Source: Arachis hypogaea
Lineage: Eukaryota; Streptophyta; Magnoliopsida; Fabales; Fabaceae
DNA length: 64,000 bases
Assembly: GCF_003086295.3 (NCBI RefSeq)
Contig: NC_092052.1
Span: 24,651,427 to 24,715,426 of the forward strand
Direction of reading: 5' to 3'
Shown here: positions 1-11,154 of the stretch, piece after piece
How positions within the stretch are numbered: position 1 is the first letter of the stretch
Layout of the letters: every line of letters starts with the position of its first letter
Position numbers and translations under genes: made by a program
The notes under the pieces: model-generated
The model's database searches: none
Told to the model about the DNA's origin: nothing
The model's input: the letters and a program-made list of their open reading frames with translations, nothing else

Positions 1-175
1 AATGCTAGGTAATATGTTTTGAATGATTTCAGGGCTGATCTAATATAGTGCTAGGTAATATATATGTTTTGAATACTTTTAGTGATGATGTAATATATTG
101 CTATATAATATGTTATGAATGATTTTAGGGCTGATCTAATATAATGATATGTAATATGGTATGTGATTTTGATTC
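1..175. repeat. Short tandem array (46-50 bp unit)
   Basis: The window opens with three full units and a partial fourth of about 46-50 bp, each beginning near TGCTAGGTAATAT and containing GGGCTGATCTAATATA. Units start near 3, 49, 99 and 145. The array lies just before a splice acceptor at 176-177, so it probably sits in an intron of the transposase gene that follows. It may continue to the left of the window. Confidence 0.7.
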
Positions 176-177
176 AG

Positions 178-1235
178 GCATGCCATGCATTCACGGTATT
201 GCTGCAATTAGAAAGAGGCATGACCAGGTAGATGATTATGTGCATCCCTGGTTATGTATGAAATCTATTCACAAAACATATGCACATTGCATAAAACCAG
301 TTCCAAGTGAGGAATTTTGGGTAACCACTGACCAGCTGAGGCCTGCTCCACCACCCATCAAGCGACCTATTGGGAGGCCTAAAGTACACAATCGCAACAA
401 GGATCCTGCTGAGGCTCATATTCAGGGTGACAAGCTTAAGAGAAGCTTTCAAGTGACATGCAGCAAGTGCAATGAGAAAGGCCACAACTACAAGACATGT
501 AAGGGAGCACCAAGCAACCCAAACTGGAAACCAAAAAAGAAAAAAGCTAAGAAGACTGATGCAAACACAGAACCCTTGGAGCAGCTTCCCCTATCACAAT
601 CAGCCCCTCAACCAGAGGTATCCCTGCTATTGTTTAGGATCGATCTGTACATTTTAAATTTTGTCAGTGGTTACGATGTCCTATTAACTTTTTTTTAAGG
701 ACTAATTTGTCCATGTTCTTTCCTTGTTTGATCTATGTTGCATAGGATCAAAGCCAGACACAGACTGAAAGTTTGGCTGAGAATAGTGCTGTGCAAGAGA
801 AGTCTACAGTAAGCATCCCCCACCCTAAATAATACACTCATAATCACAATCACTTTATTCATGTCAATGCATTTGAACAACTGAATAAGTCGGTTACTTT
901 TGCAGAATCATGTCATCAGCCAGAATGCTGCAGCAACAACACCATCCGCTCCAGTCCAAATTCCATTCAAGCCTCCATCCCAGCAGCCAAGAATTGGGCA
1001 ACCCAAAACCCCAGCTACTTCCTCCAAATTCAGACCCAAGCAGACAATCAGAAGGCCCCGAGCAAGTGCAAATCCACCTTCAAATCCACCTGCAACTCCA
1101 CCCCCAGATACAACCCAGACTCAAAGCACTAGTGCCAGTGTCGCTACATCAGAGGAGACCTTCAAAGTTGCTGGCAGTGAGGACATAGGAATGAATTTCA
1201 TCCCAACTTCTGGATCTAAGAATCAGAAGAACTGA
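178..1235 (+). CDS. MULE transposase, C-terminal exons (SWIM half and CCHC zinc knuckle), partial
   Basis: Three exons read through: 178-617, 746-808 and 906-1235, with GT-AG borders and stop TGA at 1233-1235. The first exon starts in phase with G|GC and gives GMPCIHGIAAI, the second half of a SWIM zinc finger (CxCx(n)CxH); its first CxC must lie on an exon left of the window. It continues through a GRPK basic stretch to a CCHC knuckle, CSKCNEKGHNYKTC, then a lysine-rich linker. The last two exons encode a Pro/Thr/Gln-rich low-complexity tail. SWIM plus zinc knuckle at the C-terminus is characteristic of MuDR-type transposases. The DDE catalytic region is not in the window. No stops interrupt the visible exons, so this part is intact, but whether the element is active cannot be judged. 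Confidence 0.7.
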
Positions 1236-1624
1236 ACACTACTGAATGAATTTCTGTTTTTTGTCATAGTCTTCAGTATAAATTAAACAACACTGTCTAC
1301 TTATTGTAGTTTGGCAAACTTGTTTATATGCCAACCATATGTTTTGTTATTTTGTGGCAAACTTGTTTATGTTTTGGATTAAGACAGATACATTGTTGTT
1401 CATATTTTGCTCATAATATATGCAGAATTACTACCTTATATAATAGCTGATTCACAAAATTACTACCTTATTTTTTGTTCAACAATGGCAATTTTCATTG
1501 AATAGCCAACAATGGCAATTTTCATTACATCATCAACATTGTACATCAACTCATCATCCTCACCACTTTAAGATACATACAGCAACAACAAAAACTACAC
1601 TAATCAAAGCAATATGCCACATAC

Positions 1625-2136
1625 TCATTTTTTCTCCTTCTCCATACATAACAGTTTCCTCTCCAACTCTTTCATTTTTTTCTCCAGTTCCTGGCTTCGC
1701 ACCAGTTGAATTTTTTCTTCCAATTCCTGACTTCGCACCACATGATCTTCAATGTCTACACCTCCAACATCATCCACAGCACCCAATGCTTCAGACTCCA
1801 TGGCCCTAATTTTTTTCAAGTGTTCATCAAGCCACACAAAATACCGGCAACACCGTTCTTTAACCTAGAGCAATTTTTCAGATAACACCATAATTAGACA
1901 CAGAACACTCTCATCCAACTACTATAAAAATAATTGCTCACCTTGAAGAATGGACACCCGAAAAATATTCTATTGGGATTAGATGCTGTTCTTGACTTGT
2001 AAAGAATGGCATAAACGCCGCAGAAGCACTTCGGCGCAACCCCATCTCGATCACAAGCTCCAGCAATAGCGGATGAAGATCTTCGTCCAGGTCTTGTGCA
2101 TGAAGAACCCCCCTCGCTCATCATGGACGATCGCAC
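1625..2136 (-). CDS. GRF-type zinc-finger protein with C-terminal coiled coil, carried in a MULE
   Basis: Two exons on the minus strand: 2136-1942 and 1864-1625, joined in phase 0 by a GT-AG intron, giving about 144 residues. Residues roughly 35-85 hold a GRF zinc finger: CFCG, then NPNRIFFGCPFF, then after the splice CCRYFVWLDEH, matching the usual C-G, N-x-R-x-F-x-x-C-P and C-x-F-x-W-x-D layout of the family. The rest is a charged heptad-like coiled coil with two copies of VRSQELE. Plant proteins of this small type often have no known function; the GRF finger is a nucleic-acid-binding module in other proteins. It converges on the transposase tail 390 bp away, so it is inferred to be transposon cargo rather than a host gene. 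The first in-frame Met was taken as the start; a Met five residues further in is equally possible. Confidence 0.6.
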
Positions 2137-2450
2137 AAGCAGCGGCCATGACTTCCACCTTGCGTTTGGATGAAATAGGGCTCACTGGTGGAAACGGCGT
2201 CGTTTGGCACTTCAGGGACTAATTTGTCCACTTAAATTTCATCCCAATCCACCTCAGCGAGCGTAACGGCCACGTCATTCAGTGCCCCTCCATGTCAGCT
2301 AGCTCCGTTGCCGTTTTTGGCCCAAAACGGACGGAAGGGTATAATTGTCTCCCGTTTTAAAACGTGGGGGATCGAAATGTATTTTCCAATCTTGAGGGAC
2401 GAAAATGTCCCGTTTTAAAAGGTCAGGGACCTATTTGTCTTTTAGTCAAA

Positions 2451-2707
2451 TAAGTACTTCTAGAGTTAAAAATCCAAACACAAAATAACTTATTTATAAG
2501 TTACTTTTAACAGAGTCATTTATTGTTTAAGTTATTTTATCAAAAGGAGCTTAATTAAGTTGGTTACCCAAACTGGGCTAAATGACTTTTTAGAAAGTCA
2601 CAAGTTAGATTTGAAAATTGTACTAAACATTAATGTTATAACTTTTTATAGGTTATAAGTTAAAAAAAAAAAATACTTATAGACCTATCCAAATTGGCCA
2701 TAAAACC
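2451..2707. other. AT-rich spacer, no gene seen
   Basis: AT-rich sequence with long A/T runs between the end of the MULE and the next degenerate element. Nothing coding or structured was recognised. Confidence 0.5.
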
Positions 2708-3014
2708 AATGTTTTGAAAATGGAACCGAACCGACCAATTTGACAAGATTAACTAAGAACCGGTCTTCTGGCGGATTTAATAGATATAATAAATTGTCCT
2801 ACAGAAAATTAGTAGAGGAACCGGCCGAACATGTAGTTAACCGGTAAACTATCAGAATTGGCCGGATTTTTAAGGGATTAATCGGTTTAGATTTAGAAAA
2901 AAAATATCCCAAAACGGGCCTGTTTTATTTTTTGAAAAAAAAATGAAACGCTCCCAATCATATCCCCCCTCTCTCTCAAGCTTTCTCACTCGCAAGCAAA
3001 AGCAATAACCCTAA

Positions 3015-3092
<78 letters not shown>

Positions 3093-4042
3093 ACTTTATG
3101 CCCAACCAGCAGAAGCAGCCAGCACCCAGCCCCACTATCGCCAAACTCTTCTCTCCAACGAGAGGGCGACGTTTGGTTAGATCAAAGTTCTTCTCCTCTA
3201 TGTCGTTGCCTCTGGACTTGCATATCGAAGCTTGTGACCGTCTTCTCTACGTCGTCATCGTCTCCTCTTCAAGCCCGGTCAGTTTGATTCCTTCTTTGCT
3301 GGTCAGTTTGCTCGATCGTCGTCTCTGTGTCGCCTTTCTTCCCTCGTCGTTAGCTTGGTTTCTCTCTCGCTGGCAGTTGAGTTTCGTTCTTTTTTTGTTG
3401 TCTGTTTTGTTCCTCTGTCACTGTCAGTTTGGTTCCTCCTTCACTGCCGATAAGCTTCGCTTGTTCATTTGGTCTCTTTTTGTTAATTTTTGTGATTTTA
3501 AGTTTCTAATTTTGTATGATTTTGATCTTGAAATATCCTTAATGTTATTGATTATGAATTTATGATTATTTTGTTATGTTTTTTTAATTAGTTTTGTATG
3601 AAATTATGATAAATCATGATGATGATTGATTTCATATATTTTGTTGATACTGCTTTGTTTGTTAAATAGCTGTGTTGATGGTACTTTGCTAATTTTTTTG
3701 AAATAATTTATTGATGGTTAATTTTTTGCTGAGTTAATTTTCTAATTGTGTTGTTATGGATTTTGTTGTGTTAATTTGTCTAAATTCATTGTCTATTGTG
3801 TTGTAAGCTATATGTCAAATATGAAACAACTACAAAATAAATTTTTAATGATAAATTATAAATAAAAATTATAAAATTTTGAATTACATTAATTTATATA
3901 TATTAAATTTTTAATAATTTTATTTTATATTTAACTAAACTGATTGAATTTAATAAAATTCCAATTAAATTATTAAACTAATTATCTTATCCATTTATTA
4001 ACCGATTTAGTTCTCACAACTTTGTCTAAAACATAATCCTTC
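2708..4042. mobile_element. Degenerate non-autonomous hAT-like element (weak call)
   Basis: The left end has AATGTTTTGAAAATGG followed by repeated ACCGGnnnACCGG-like words; the right end, reverse-complemented, reads TATGTTTTAGACAAAG followed by an AACTAAATCGG word. This resembles the degenerate terminal repeats of hAT elements that begin near a GTTTTCAAAACCGG word. The interior has a TC-rich leader-like stretch, a long (CT)n tract and an open frame at 3098-3565 without recognisable domains. No clean 8-bp target duplication was found, so boundaries and class are tentative. Confidence 0.3.
3018..3091. repeat. (CT)n microsatellite, 37 units
   Basis: An uninterrupted CT dinucleotide run of 74 bp, in a TC-rich leader-like stretch. 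The exact length may be affected by sequencing or assembly slippage. Confidence 0.95.
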
Positions 4043-4123
4043 ATTTAATTTTTGATATAACGTCTAACACGTGCTACAATTTTTGCGAAAAGGAGCATAA
4101 CTCTGCCAGATGCTGTCTCCGCA

Positions 4124-4836
4124 TATGGGTGTGCATGGCCTGACCCGCTCTGAAGATTCGGCCCGGTTCCGAACACTTTAGGGCTATTTTGGTGTGATTT
4201 CACCGGGTCTAGGACCGGGTAAAGGTCTCAAAAATAGACCCGATCATTATTTCGAGTCAGGTCCGAGTCATGGCTCGGGTCACCCGAAGTCGGCCCGGTG
4301 GCCCGGTCATCATACACAATTAATATTTTGTGTTATTAGTGATGGATGATAGCTATTCTTATGTGGAATTTAAGTATTGTAAACCTTAATATTTTGTGTT
4401 ATTAGTTATTATAAGACTATAAGTTAATGTTTTATATTTAAAATGCATAAGATTTTAGACTAATGCATAATATTGTGTTATTTATATTGATTTAAATATT
4501 TGGTGTTATTAGACAATATTAGTATTAATTATGGCTATGCTTTAATTTTAGAGAAGAGTTGGTTCTTGTTATATTTTTCTAAGTGAATTTTACCATGTCA
4601 AATAATAGTTGGAGTCTTGGAAATTTGGATATTTTCACATGCTAGCTTATAAGAAGGTATCAAGGTAATGTAATGTTAATGGCCTGATTTTCACCCGGTA
4701 TAATCGTGGCCCGAAAGTGTATAGGTTTCATCGGGTCTATGGCCGAGTTCGGGTCTAATAAATAGGCCCAGTATATATTTTGGGTTGGGTCTGGGTCACA
4801 TCAAACTCAATTTCACCTGGCCCATGCACACCCCTA
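4124..4836. mobile_element. hAT-type MITE, 713 bp
   Basis: Terminal inverted repeats TATGGGTGTGCATGG (left) and TAGGGGTGTGCATGG (right end reverse-complemented) differ at one position. Flanks are TCTCCGCA (4116-4123) and TCCCCACA (4837-4844), an 8-bp target duplication with two changes, as expected for an old hAT insertion. Subterminal blocks are GC-rich with many GGCCCGGT and GGGTC words; the middle is AT-rich and non-coding. No transposase is present. Confidence 0.85.
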
Positions 4837-4928
4837 TCCCCACATGTGAATAATCGTTTGATTACATGTAACACATCCAATTGGTCCACGCGATTTCATC
4901 ACCTACCGAAGAATAATCGTTTTCACAT

Positions 4929-6972
4929 GGATTTTTTACTTAAATAAAATAAACACAATTCAAAATTATTTGATTCCCTTAAAACAATTTTTAAAATGTA
5001 AATACCTTCTTCTTAATATTATATAAATCGTTCTAAGGCTTTGAGGGTTATATAATAGGTTAACCATGATACCCTGGAACGATTTATGTATGAATACTTC
5101 GAGAGAATAACTCATAAATCGTGCCAAGATTCCCAACTATATAAATTGTTTATAAATCGTTCTAGGATGGGCGGAGTTACGCACGATTCGAGGCTAAGCC
5201 ACACAAGGCTGACACGATTTATGTGCAAAGGCTAACTCTCAGCTCCCTGGTACGATTTATGATAACTTTGGAGACTCTCAACATCCTGTCACCATTTATC
5301 CTCAACTAGCTACTCCCGAGGAGAGTTAAGGAACCCCATAAACGTATTTTTCTCTAACTTGTCCATTATTAATTTAAAAATAGATATGGATGTATCAATT
5401 ATTTTTAAAAGAGTATTTATTTAATTCAATCTAAAAATAAATATCAATAAAGATTATATACATCCACATTTTACTTTAAAAATAAATTGATACAATACAA
5501 ATTGATACTCTTTTTCTTTATTTAATTTGGTTTTTTTAATAAAATTAATAACTGAAATTACAAAAAGAATTACAAATTATACAAAGCCAAATAAAAAATA
5601 ACAAAAAAATTCTAAAAAAAATATGCATCAATAAAAATATTAAAAAAATTATATGAACAATGAATAATAAAAATTTATAAAAACTTAAATTTATGTTACT
5701 CAAATTTATATTATGCAAAATTATATTTTTTAACCTTTTGACTCTTTTTTTTTTAAAAAAAATTAAATTTATGTATTAAAATTTAGTACTCTTTTAATTA
5801 TAATTTATCAGTACTCTTTTTTTATTTAATTTGGTCTTCCTAATGGAATCAATAATTGAAATTATAAAAAAATATATTTTTATTTTTTAAGTTAAAATTT
5901 AAATAGATATAATTTAATTTAAAAAATTAATTAAAATTTTTAAGTTAAAATTTAAATAGATATAATTTAATTAAATTTAAAATTTAAATTATATCTATTT
6001 AAATTTTAATTTAAAAAATAAAAATATACCTTTTTTCTAATTTCAATTATTGATTCTATTAGGAAGACCAAATTAAATAAAAAAAAGAGTACCGAAAAAT
6101 TATAATGAAAAATACTAAATTTTAATACATAAATTTAAATATTTTTGAAAAAAATGAGTCAAAAGGATGTTAAAAAATATAATTTTGTATAAATAAATTC
6201 ATGTTATTTTGAGTAACATAAATTTAAGTTTTTATGAAATTTTTAATATTCGTAATTTTTTTAATCATTTTTATTGATGCCTATTTGTTATAGAAATTTT
6301 CTTTGTCATTTTTTTATTTGGCTTTGTATAATTTTCAATTATTTTTTTATAATTTTAATTATTAATTCCATTAAAAAGACCAAATTAAATAAAGAAAAAG
6401 AGTATCGATTTATATTATATCGATTTATTTTTAAAGTAAGATGTGGATGTATATAATCTTTATTAATAGTTATTTTTAGATTGGATTAAATAAATACTCT
6501 TTTAAAAATAATTGATACATCTATATCTATTTGTAAACAAATAATGGACAAGTTAGGAAAAAACACGTGTATGGAGTTCCTAACTCTCCTCAGGATTAGT
6601 TAATAGTGACAGGGTGTTGAGAGTACCCAAAGTTGAACATAAATCGCGTTAGGGAGATGAGAGTTAGCCTTTGCACATAAATCGTGCCAGTATTGAGTGG
6701 TTTAGTCTTGAATCGCGTAATTCCACCCACCATAAGATAGACGATTGATAGACAATTTATAAAGTTGAGAACACTAGCACGATTTATGAGTAATTCTCTT
6801 GAAATATTCATGCATAAATCGTTGGAGGGTGTCATGGTTAACATATTATATAACTTTCAAAACTCTAAGACGATTTATATATTATTAAGGAGAAGACATT
6901 TACGTTTTGAAAATTCTTTTAGGGAAATCAAGTAATTTTGAGTTGTGTTTATTTTATTTAAGTGAAAAAACC
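4929..6972. mobile_element. Long-inverted-repeat Mutator-like element, 2044 bp, non-coding
   Basis: Two arms of about 1 kb face each other around a centre near 5977. Ends read GGATTTTTTACTTAAAT and, reverse-complemented, GGTTTTTTCACTTAAAT. The flanks carry a perfect 9-bp duplication TTTTCACAT (4920-4928 and 6973-6981), the length typical of Mutator insertions. The outer 400 bp of each arm holds a spaced array of ACGATTTAT and its complement (about seven copies left, five or more right); the inner arms are extremely AT-rich. No ORF of note. The arms have diverged, so this is not a recent fold-back. Confidence 0.85.
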
Positions 6973-7062
6973 TTTTCACATTAACAATGGCCTTTTTTTT
7001 TTTTTGGTGACTTAAAAGAAAAATAAACAAAAACTAAGAAAGAAAAAAAAACAAGAAACTGC

Positions 7063-10000
7063 TTAAGAAAGGCAGTCCCGCTGAATACTACTCTCAAACT
7101 CCTTCCAAGGCAATGGAAGCTCCACTTGGGGAGAAATAGTCCTCATTGCAGTCTTTGCCATGATGTCTGCTACTGTATTTGCATCTCTCAAGATCAACCG
7201 AAGATCAGCACGCCATTTCCAAGACATGATATCTCGGATTTTTAACACCAAATGATCAGTAAACCCAGAGCAATCTTGTAAATTATTGACAATAGTAAAA
7301 GCCTCCACACAGTCTGTCTCACATATAATGTCTCTTTGTCCCGAGTCCCATGCTAAAAGAAAGCCTCTCCAAATAGCAAACAACTCTCCTTGCAAAATGC
7401 TACGACTCTCAATTGTTCCCAGACAGCCTCGTTGCCACCTTCCCTTCCAATCTCTGCTAACACAAGCAAAACCAACTCGAGCACCACTGCCAGGATAGCT
7501 AGCATCACAATTAATCTTAAAGGTACCCACTGAGGGGGGAATCCAAGAGCCACTAATGGTTGAGGGGATAGATAGTCGTTGCAACTCAAAAATATTTCGG
7601 AGCTCCTTTTCTAAGGACAAAGCCATACCAATCACCTTATCTATGGTCCAATGCTCGTGAGGATGAAAGATCTCGTTGTTTCTCGAACACCAAATCCACC
7701 AGAGACCAGAAAAGAATCTAAAGGGGCGCTGTTTGCTATTATGTAAAAACCAACTCATCAAATCCACTGGTTGATCGGAGATCCCTAAAGCTTGCCAAAC
7801 AAGTTGGGCTTTTGGACAATCCCGAATACAATGTAAAACCGACTCCTGACTTGAGAAACATCGTGGACAGCTATCCGTGTGCGAGATGCCCCTTCTAAAA
7901 CGAAATGCAGCAGTAGGAAGAGCCTCCCGAAGACATAGCCAGGCCAAAAATTTGTGCTTTTCCGGAACATGTTGACGCCAAAGCCAAAGCCAATTACCCC
8001 TATCCTCCCAACTAAACATCTTCTTACTGAGCCATAAATAACCACTATGAGCATCATAAACCTTTGAGGCCGCACCAGTCCAACACCAACCGACCTCTGA
8101 ACCAGCTTGAACATCTGGGTTGTAAGAATTAATGTTGCTCTGCAGAGACTGATTCAGAGGAGAATAGATATTCTCAAGGTTCCACTGTCCAGATGACCAA
8201 AGGTCCAAGATCCTGAGATCCGAATCAGAAATGTGAACATAATCCATCTCCTGACACAGTCGCCCCTCTCTTCTCCATCTAGAGAACCAAAAGTTCTGTT
8301 CCAAATCCCCAATGCACCAACTAAAACCTTCCTTTAGGATATCCCAAGCTCGACATATACTCTTCCAAACATAAGATCCACTTCCTCGAGACCGACTAAA
8401 ACAATCATCCTTAGAAGAATGGTATTTCTCCGTCAACAGTTGAACCCATAGCTTGTTGGGATGGTGAAAAAGTTGCCAAACTAGTTTTCCAAGAAGAGCA
8501 ATATTGGCACAAAAGGGATCTCTAATTCCCAGACCTCCAAACTTCTTAGGAGTGACCAACACTTTCCAGTTAACTAGATTCAGGCCTCTACCATCAGCTT
8601 GACCCTTCCATAGAAAGTTTCGCATCATGGATTCTATCTTATTAGTTACCCCTTTAGGGAAGAGAGATACTTGCATGCGATAAGTAGGAATCGCAGTCAC
8701 TACCGAGTTGAGCAAACAGAGTCTGCCTGCCTTATTAAGCAATCTTCCTTTCCAGCTGGCTAGCCTTCCCCGAATCTTGTCCAAAACATCGTTGAAAGTT
8801 GCGAGTGTCACCCGAGAGTGATTAAGGTTCACCCCTAAATACTTGCCCAAGTTCTGAACGAATCTGATGGAGGAGACTCCAGTGAAAATCTCTTTTCTTG
8901 TCGCTGAAACATTCTTGGAGCATAGCGCTTTAGATTTTTCCACATTAACCTTCATCCCAGAGGCTCTGCAGAAATTTTCCAAAGCTACCATTACAGTTTG
9001 AACTTGCTGTTTTTCAGCTTTACAGAAAAGAAGCAAATCATCGGCAAACATCAAATGAGAAATTCTTGGACCCCCTCTAGAAACCGCAACTGGCTTCCAC
9101 ACGCCCTTATCAACTTGCTGATTAATAGAACAGGACAATCTCTCCATACACAACACAAACAGATACGGTGATATAGGATCTCCTTGCCTAAGACCCCTGC
9201 TCGGAGTAAAGCTATTTAATCTATCCCCATTCCAGAGGATAGACAGTGAGGAAGCAGTGACACAATGCATAATCAGATTGACTGTCGGAGGAGGAAAGCC
9301 AAAACTCACCAGGGTTTGTTTCAGAAATCCCCAATCCACTCTATCGTACGCTTTCTCCAAATCAATCTTAAAGGCCAGGGTGCCTTTCTTTGACTTTGTC
9401 TTCTTCATGAAATGGAGAACCTCTTGTGCTACAATGATGTTGTCAGGGGTTCCTCTCCCCGGGATAAACCCTCCTTGAAGGGGCCCAATAATCTCTTTGA
9501 GATGGGGACGAAGTCTATTGACCAGGACCTTCGTTATAACTTTGTAAACCACATTACAGAGACTAATTGGTCGGAAATCCTTCATGGAAACCGGGTTTTC
9601 TACCTTCGGAATAAGAACCACAAGAGTTTCCATCATCCTTGGATCCATATCCAAACCAGAGAACGCATGACGAACCATAGTCCAAACATCAAAACCAACA
9701 ATCTTCCAGTATTCTTTAAAGAAGAAAGCCTGAAACCCATCAGGGCCCGGCGCCTTAAAAGAATGCATACTGAAAACAGCCGACTTAACTTCTTCCAGAG
9801 TAACTGGCGCTGTGAGGCTACAACAGGCTTCATCATTCAGGGAAGGCAGTGGCACATCACCAAGACAACCTAAGTCTACATCCTCCGACTGGCAGAATAG
9901 GCGTTTATAGAAGGATTCAGCTTCCCTTCTAAGGACATCCGGGTCCGTTTCCCACACCCCATCTTGAAGAAAGAGACCATGAATCTTATTATGCTTTCTC

Positions 10001-11103
10001 CGCACAAGAGTCTGGACATGAAAGAACTTGGTATTTCTATCCCCAAATTTTACCCACTGCTCTCTGGATTTTTGAAACCATAGAAGTTCCTCCTGCACAA
10101 GCGTGTTATTAAATTCCTCAATCAGCTGTTTTTCTTTTTGCCGCATAGACAAATCTTCCATTACTTCAAGTCGCTTCTGAAGGAAATTAATCTGTCTCTC
10201 CAATTTGTATTTCCTAACGAAAATATTGCCGAACACTTTAGAATTAAACTCCAAAGAGTTCTTCTGCACTTCTGAAAGCTTGCCGTGCATCTCTCTGTAG
10301 CCAGCCTGCCATGACTGGTTCACAATATTTCTGTACCCCGGATGAGTTGCCCAAGCTGCAATAAACCGAAAAGGTCTATTCTTTTTCAGTTGGGGACGAC
10401 CTATACAGCGTACTAGGATAGGACAATGATCAGATTGAAGCCTATTTAAAATTTCTGCGTAAGCCTCTGGAAATAGAGATAGCCAGCCACTATTGATACA
10501 AACCCGGTCAAGTTTTTTCGCCACCTCAACACCATTTTTAACCCTTCTGTACCAAGAAAATTGTCTTCCAATAGTCTTCAAGTCAAACAGATTACTATCC
10601 CCTAGAGAGGCAGCAAGCCGATCTGCATGATGACTCGAGAAGAGGCAACCCTTAGATTCATGAGAGAATAGTACTTCATTAAAATCACCAAGAACAATCC
10701 ATGGCCCGCAGAAAGACGAAGACTGAGTAACAAGATAATCCCATAGCAAAACTCTGGTATTAAATTGAGGACTACCATAGATACCACTGCACCTCCAAAT
10801 CACATTATTTACCTGAACCTCAACTGTAACACACTGATCGAAAGCATCAACCCATTTGCAGTGAACACCCTGTATTGCAGAAAGGAACCAAATACCCCCC
10901 TTGTGTCCTGACGCCTCCACTATACCAATAGGGTGATAACCAAGTCTTTCCCAGAACATTTTCAAGTGTTGAAAAGGACAGTGAGTTTCAACCACAATAA
11001 AAATTACAGGTTTAAATTTCCTAACCAGCTCTTTACAATTCACCCGGGCTAACTTATTAGAAGCACCCCTAATATTCCAAGCTATTATATTTAAACTATC
11101 CAT
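7063..11103 (-). CDS. LINE ORF2: endonuclease, reverse transcriptase, RNase H
   Basis: An open frame whose first upstream Met is at 11139; the Met at 11103 (MDSLNIIAWN) is the better start because the endonuclease fold begins there, giving about 1346 residues. Counting from 11139: apurinic-type endonuclease (AWNIRG near 20, VVETHC near 50, GDFNEV near 150, SDHCPI near 240); reverse transcriptase (KAPGPDGF near 461, KIDLEKAYDRV, RGLRQGDPISPYLFV, catalytic FADD near 697); a Cys/His zf-RVT region (CPRC near 1089); and an RNase H domain with acidic positions in NCDAS (near 1208), GELFAIW, ETDC (near 1273) and RDANTVAD. All expected catalytic motifs are present, so the protein may be functional. 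It makes the nick and copies the RNA in target-primed reverse transcription. The C-terminal RNase H is common in plant L1 elements. Confidence 0.95.
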   Translation of the reverse strand: MDSLNIIAWNIRGASNKLARVNCKELVRKFKPVIFIVVETHCPFQHLKMFWERLGYHPIGIVEASGHKGGIWFLSAIQGVHCKWVDAFDQCVTVEVQVNNVIWRCSGIYGSPQFNTRVLLWDYLVTQSSSFCGPWIVLGDFNEVLFSHESKGCLFSSHHADRLAASLGDSNLFDLKTIGRQFSWYRRVKNGVEVAKKLDRVCINSGWLSLFPEAYAEILNRLQSDHCPILVRCIGRPQLKKNRPFRFIAAWATHPGYRNIVNQSWQAGYREMHGKLSEVQKNSLEFNSKVFGNIFVRKYKLERQINFLQKRLEVMEDLSMRQKEKQLIEEFNNTLVQEELLWFQKSREQWVKFGDRNTKFFHVQTLVRRKHNKIHGLFLQDGVWETDPDVLRREAESFYKRLFCQSEDVDLGCLGDVPLPSLNDEACCSLTAPVTLEEVKSAVFSMHSFKAPGPDGFQAFFFKEYWKIVGFDVWTMVRHAFSGLDMDPRMMETLVVLIPKVENPVSMKDFRPISLCNVVYKVITKVLVNRLRPHLKEIIGPLQGGFIPGRGTPDNIIVAQEVLHFMKKTKSKKGTLAFKIDLEKAYDRVDWGFLKQTLVSFGFPPPTVNLIMHCVTASSLSILWNGDRLNSFTPSRGLRQGDPISPYLFVLCMERLSCSINQQVDKGVWKPVAVSRGGPRISHLMFADDLLLFCKAEKQQVQTVMVALENFCRASGMKVNVEKSKALCSKNVSATRKEIFTGVSSIRFVQNLGKYLGVNLNHSRVTLATFNDVLDKIRGRLASWKGRLLNKAGRLCLLNSVVTAIPTYRMQVSLFPKGVTNKIESMMRNFLWKGQADGRGLNLVNWKVLVTPKKFGGLGIRDPFCANIALLGKLVWQLFHHPNKLWVQLLTEKYHSSKDDCFSRSRGSGSYVWKSICRAWDILKEGFSWCIGDLEQNFWFSRWRREGRLCQEMDYVHISDSDLRILDLWSSGQWNLENIYSPLNQSLQSNINSYNPDVQAGSEVGWCWTGAASKVYDAHSGYLWLSKKMFSWEDRGNWLWLWRQHVPEKHKFLAWLCLREALPTAAFRFRRGISHTDSCPRCFSSQESVLHCIRDCPKAQLVWQALGISDQPVDLMSWFLHNSKQRPFRFFSGLWWIWCSRNNEIFHPHEHWTIDKVIGMALSLEKELRNIFELQRLSIPSTISGSWIPPSVGTFKINCDASYPGSGARVGFACVSRDWKGRWQRGCLGTIESRSILQGELFAIWRGFLLAWDSGQRDIICETDCVEAFTIVNNLQDCSGFTDHLVLKIRDIMSWKWRADLRLILRDANTVADIMAKTAMRTISPQVELPLPWKEFESSIQRDCLS

Positions 11104-11154
11104 AATATAAAATATAAAAATATAAAACAAGGAAATCAAAGTGCTTCACCAACC

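Larger units (their letters stand above)
1..2450 (+). mobile_element. Right part of a Mutator-like element carrying transposase 3' exons and a GRF zinc-finger gene
   Basis: A MULE-type transposase tail on + (178-1235) and a GRF zinc-finger gene on - (1625-2136) face each other within 400 bp. Beyond the GRF gene, at about 2160-2450, comes a moderately GC-rich block with repeated phrases of the type GGGACTAATTTGTCC and CCCGTTTTAAAACG, typical of a transposon terminus. The right end is set near 2450, where sequence becomes plain AT-rich. The left end is outside the window, so neither TIR pairing nor the target duplication can be checked. The MULE assignment rests on the SWIM plus zinc-knuckle transposase tail. 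Confidence 0.55.

Noticed and set aside
3098..3565. 155-codon frame after the (CT)n tract
   Set aside because: Ser/Leu-rich sequence produced by TC-rich DNA, no domain, inside a degenerate element.
9257..9873. Plus-strand open frames of 73 and 153 codons
   Set aside because: They are antisense to the LINE ORF2 reverse transcriptase region and have no domain of their own.
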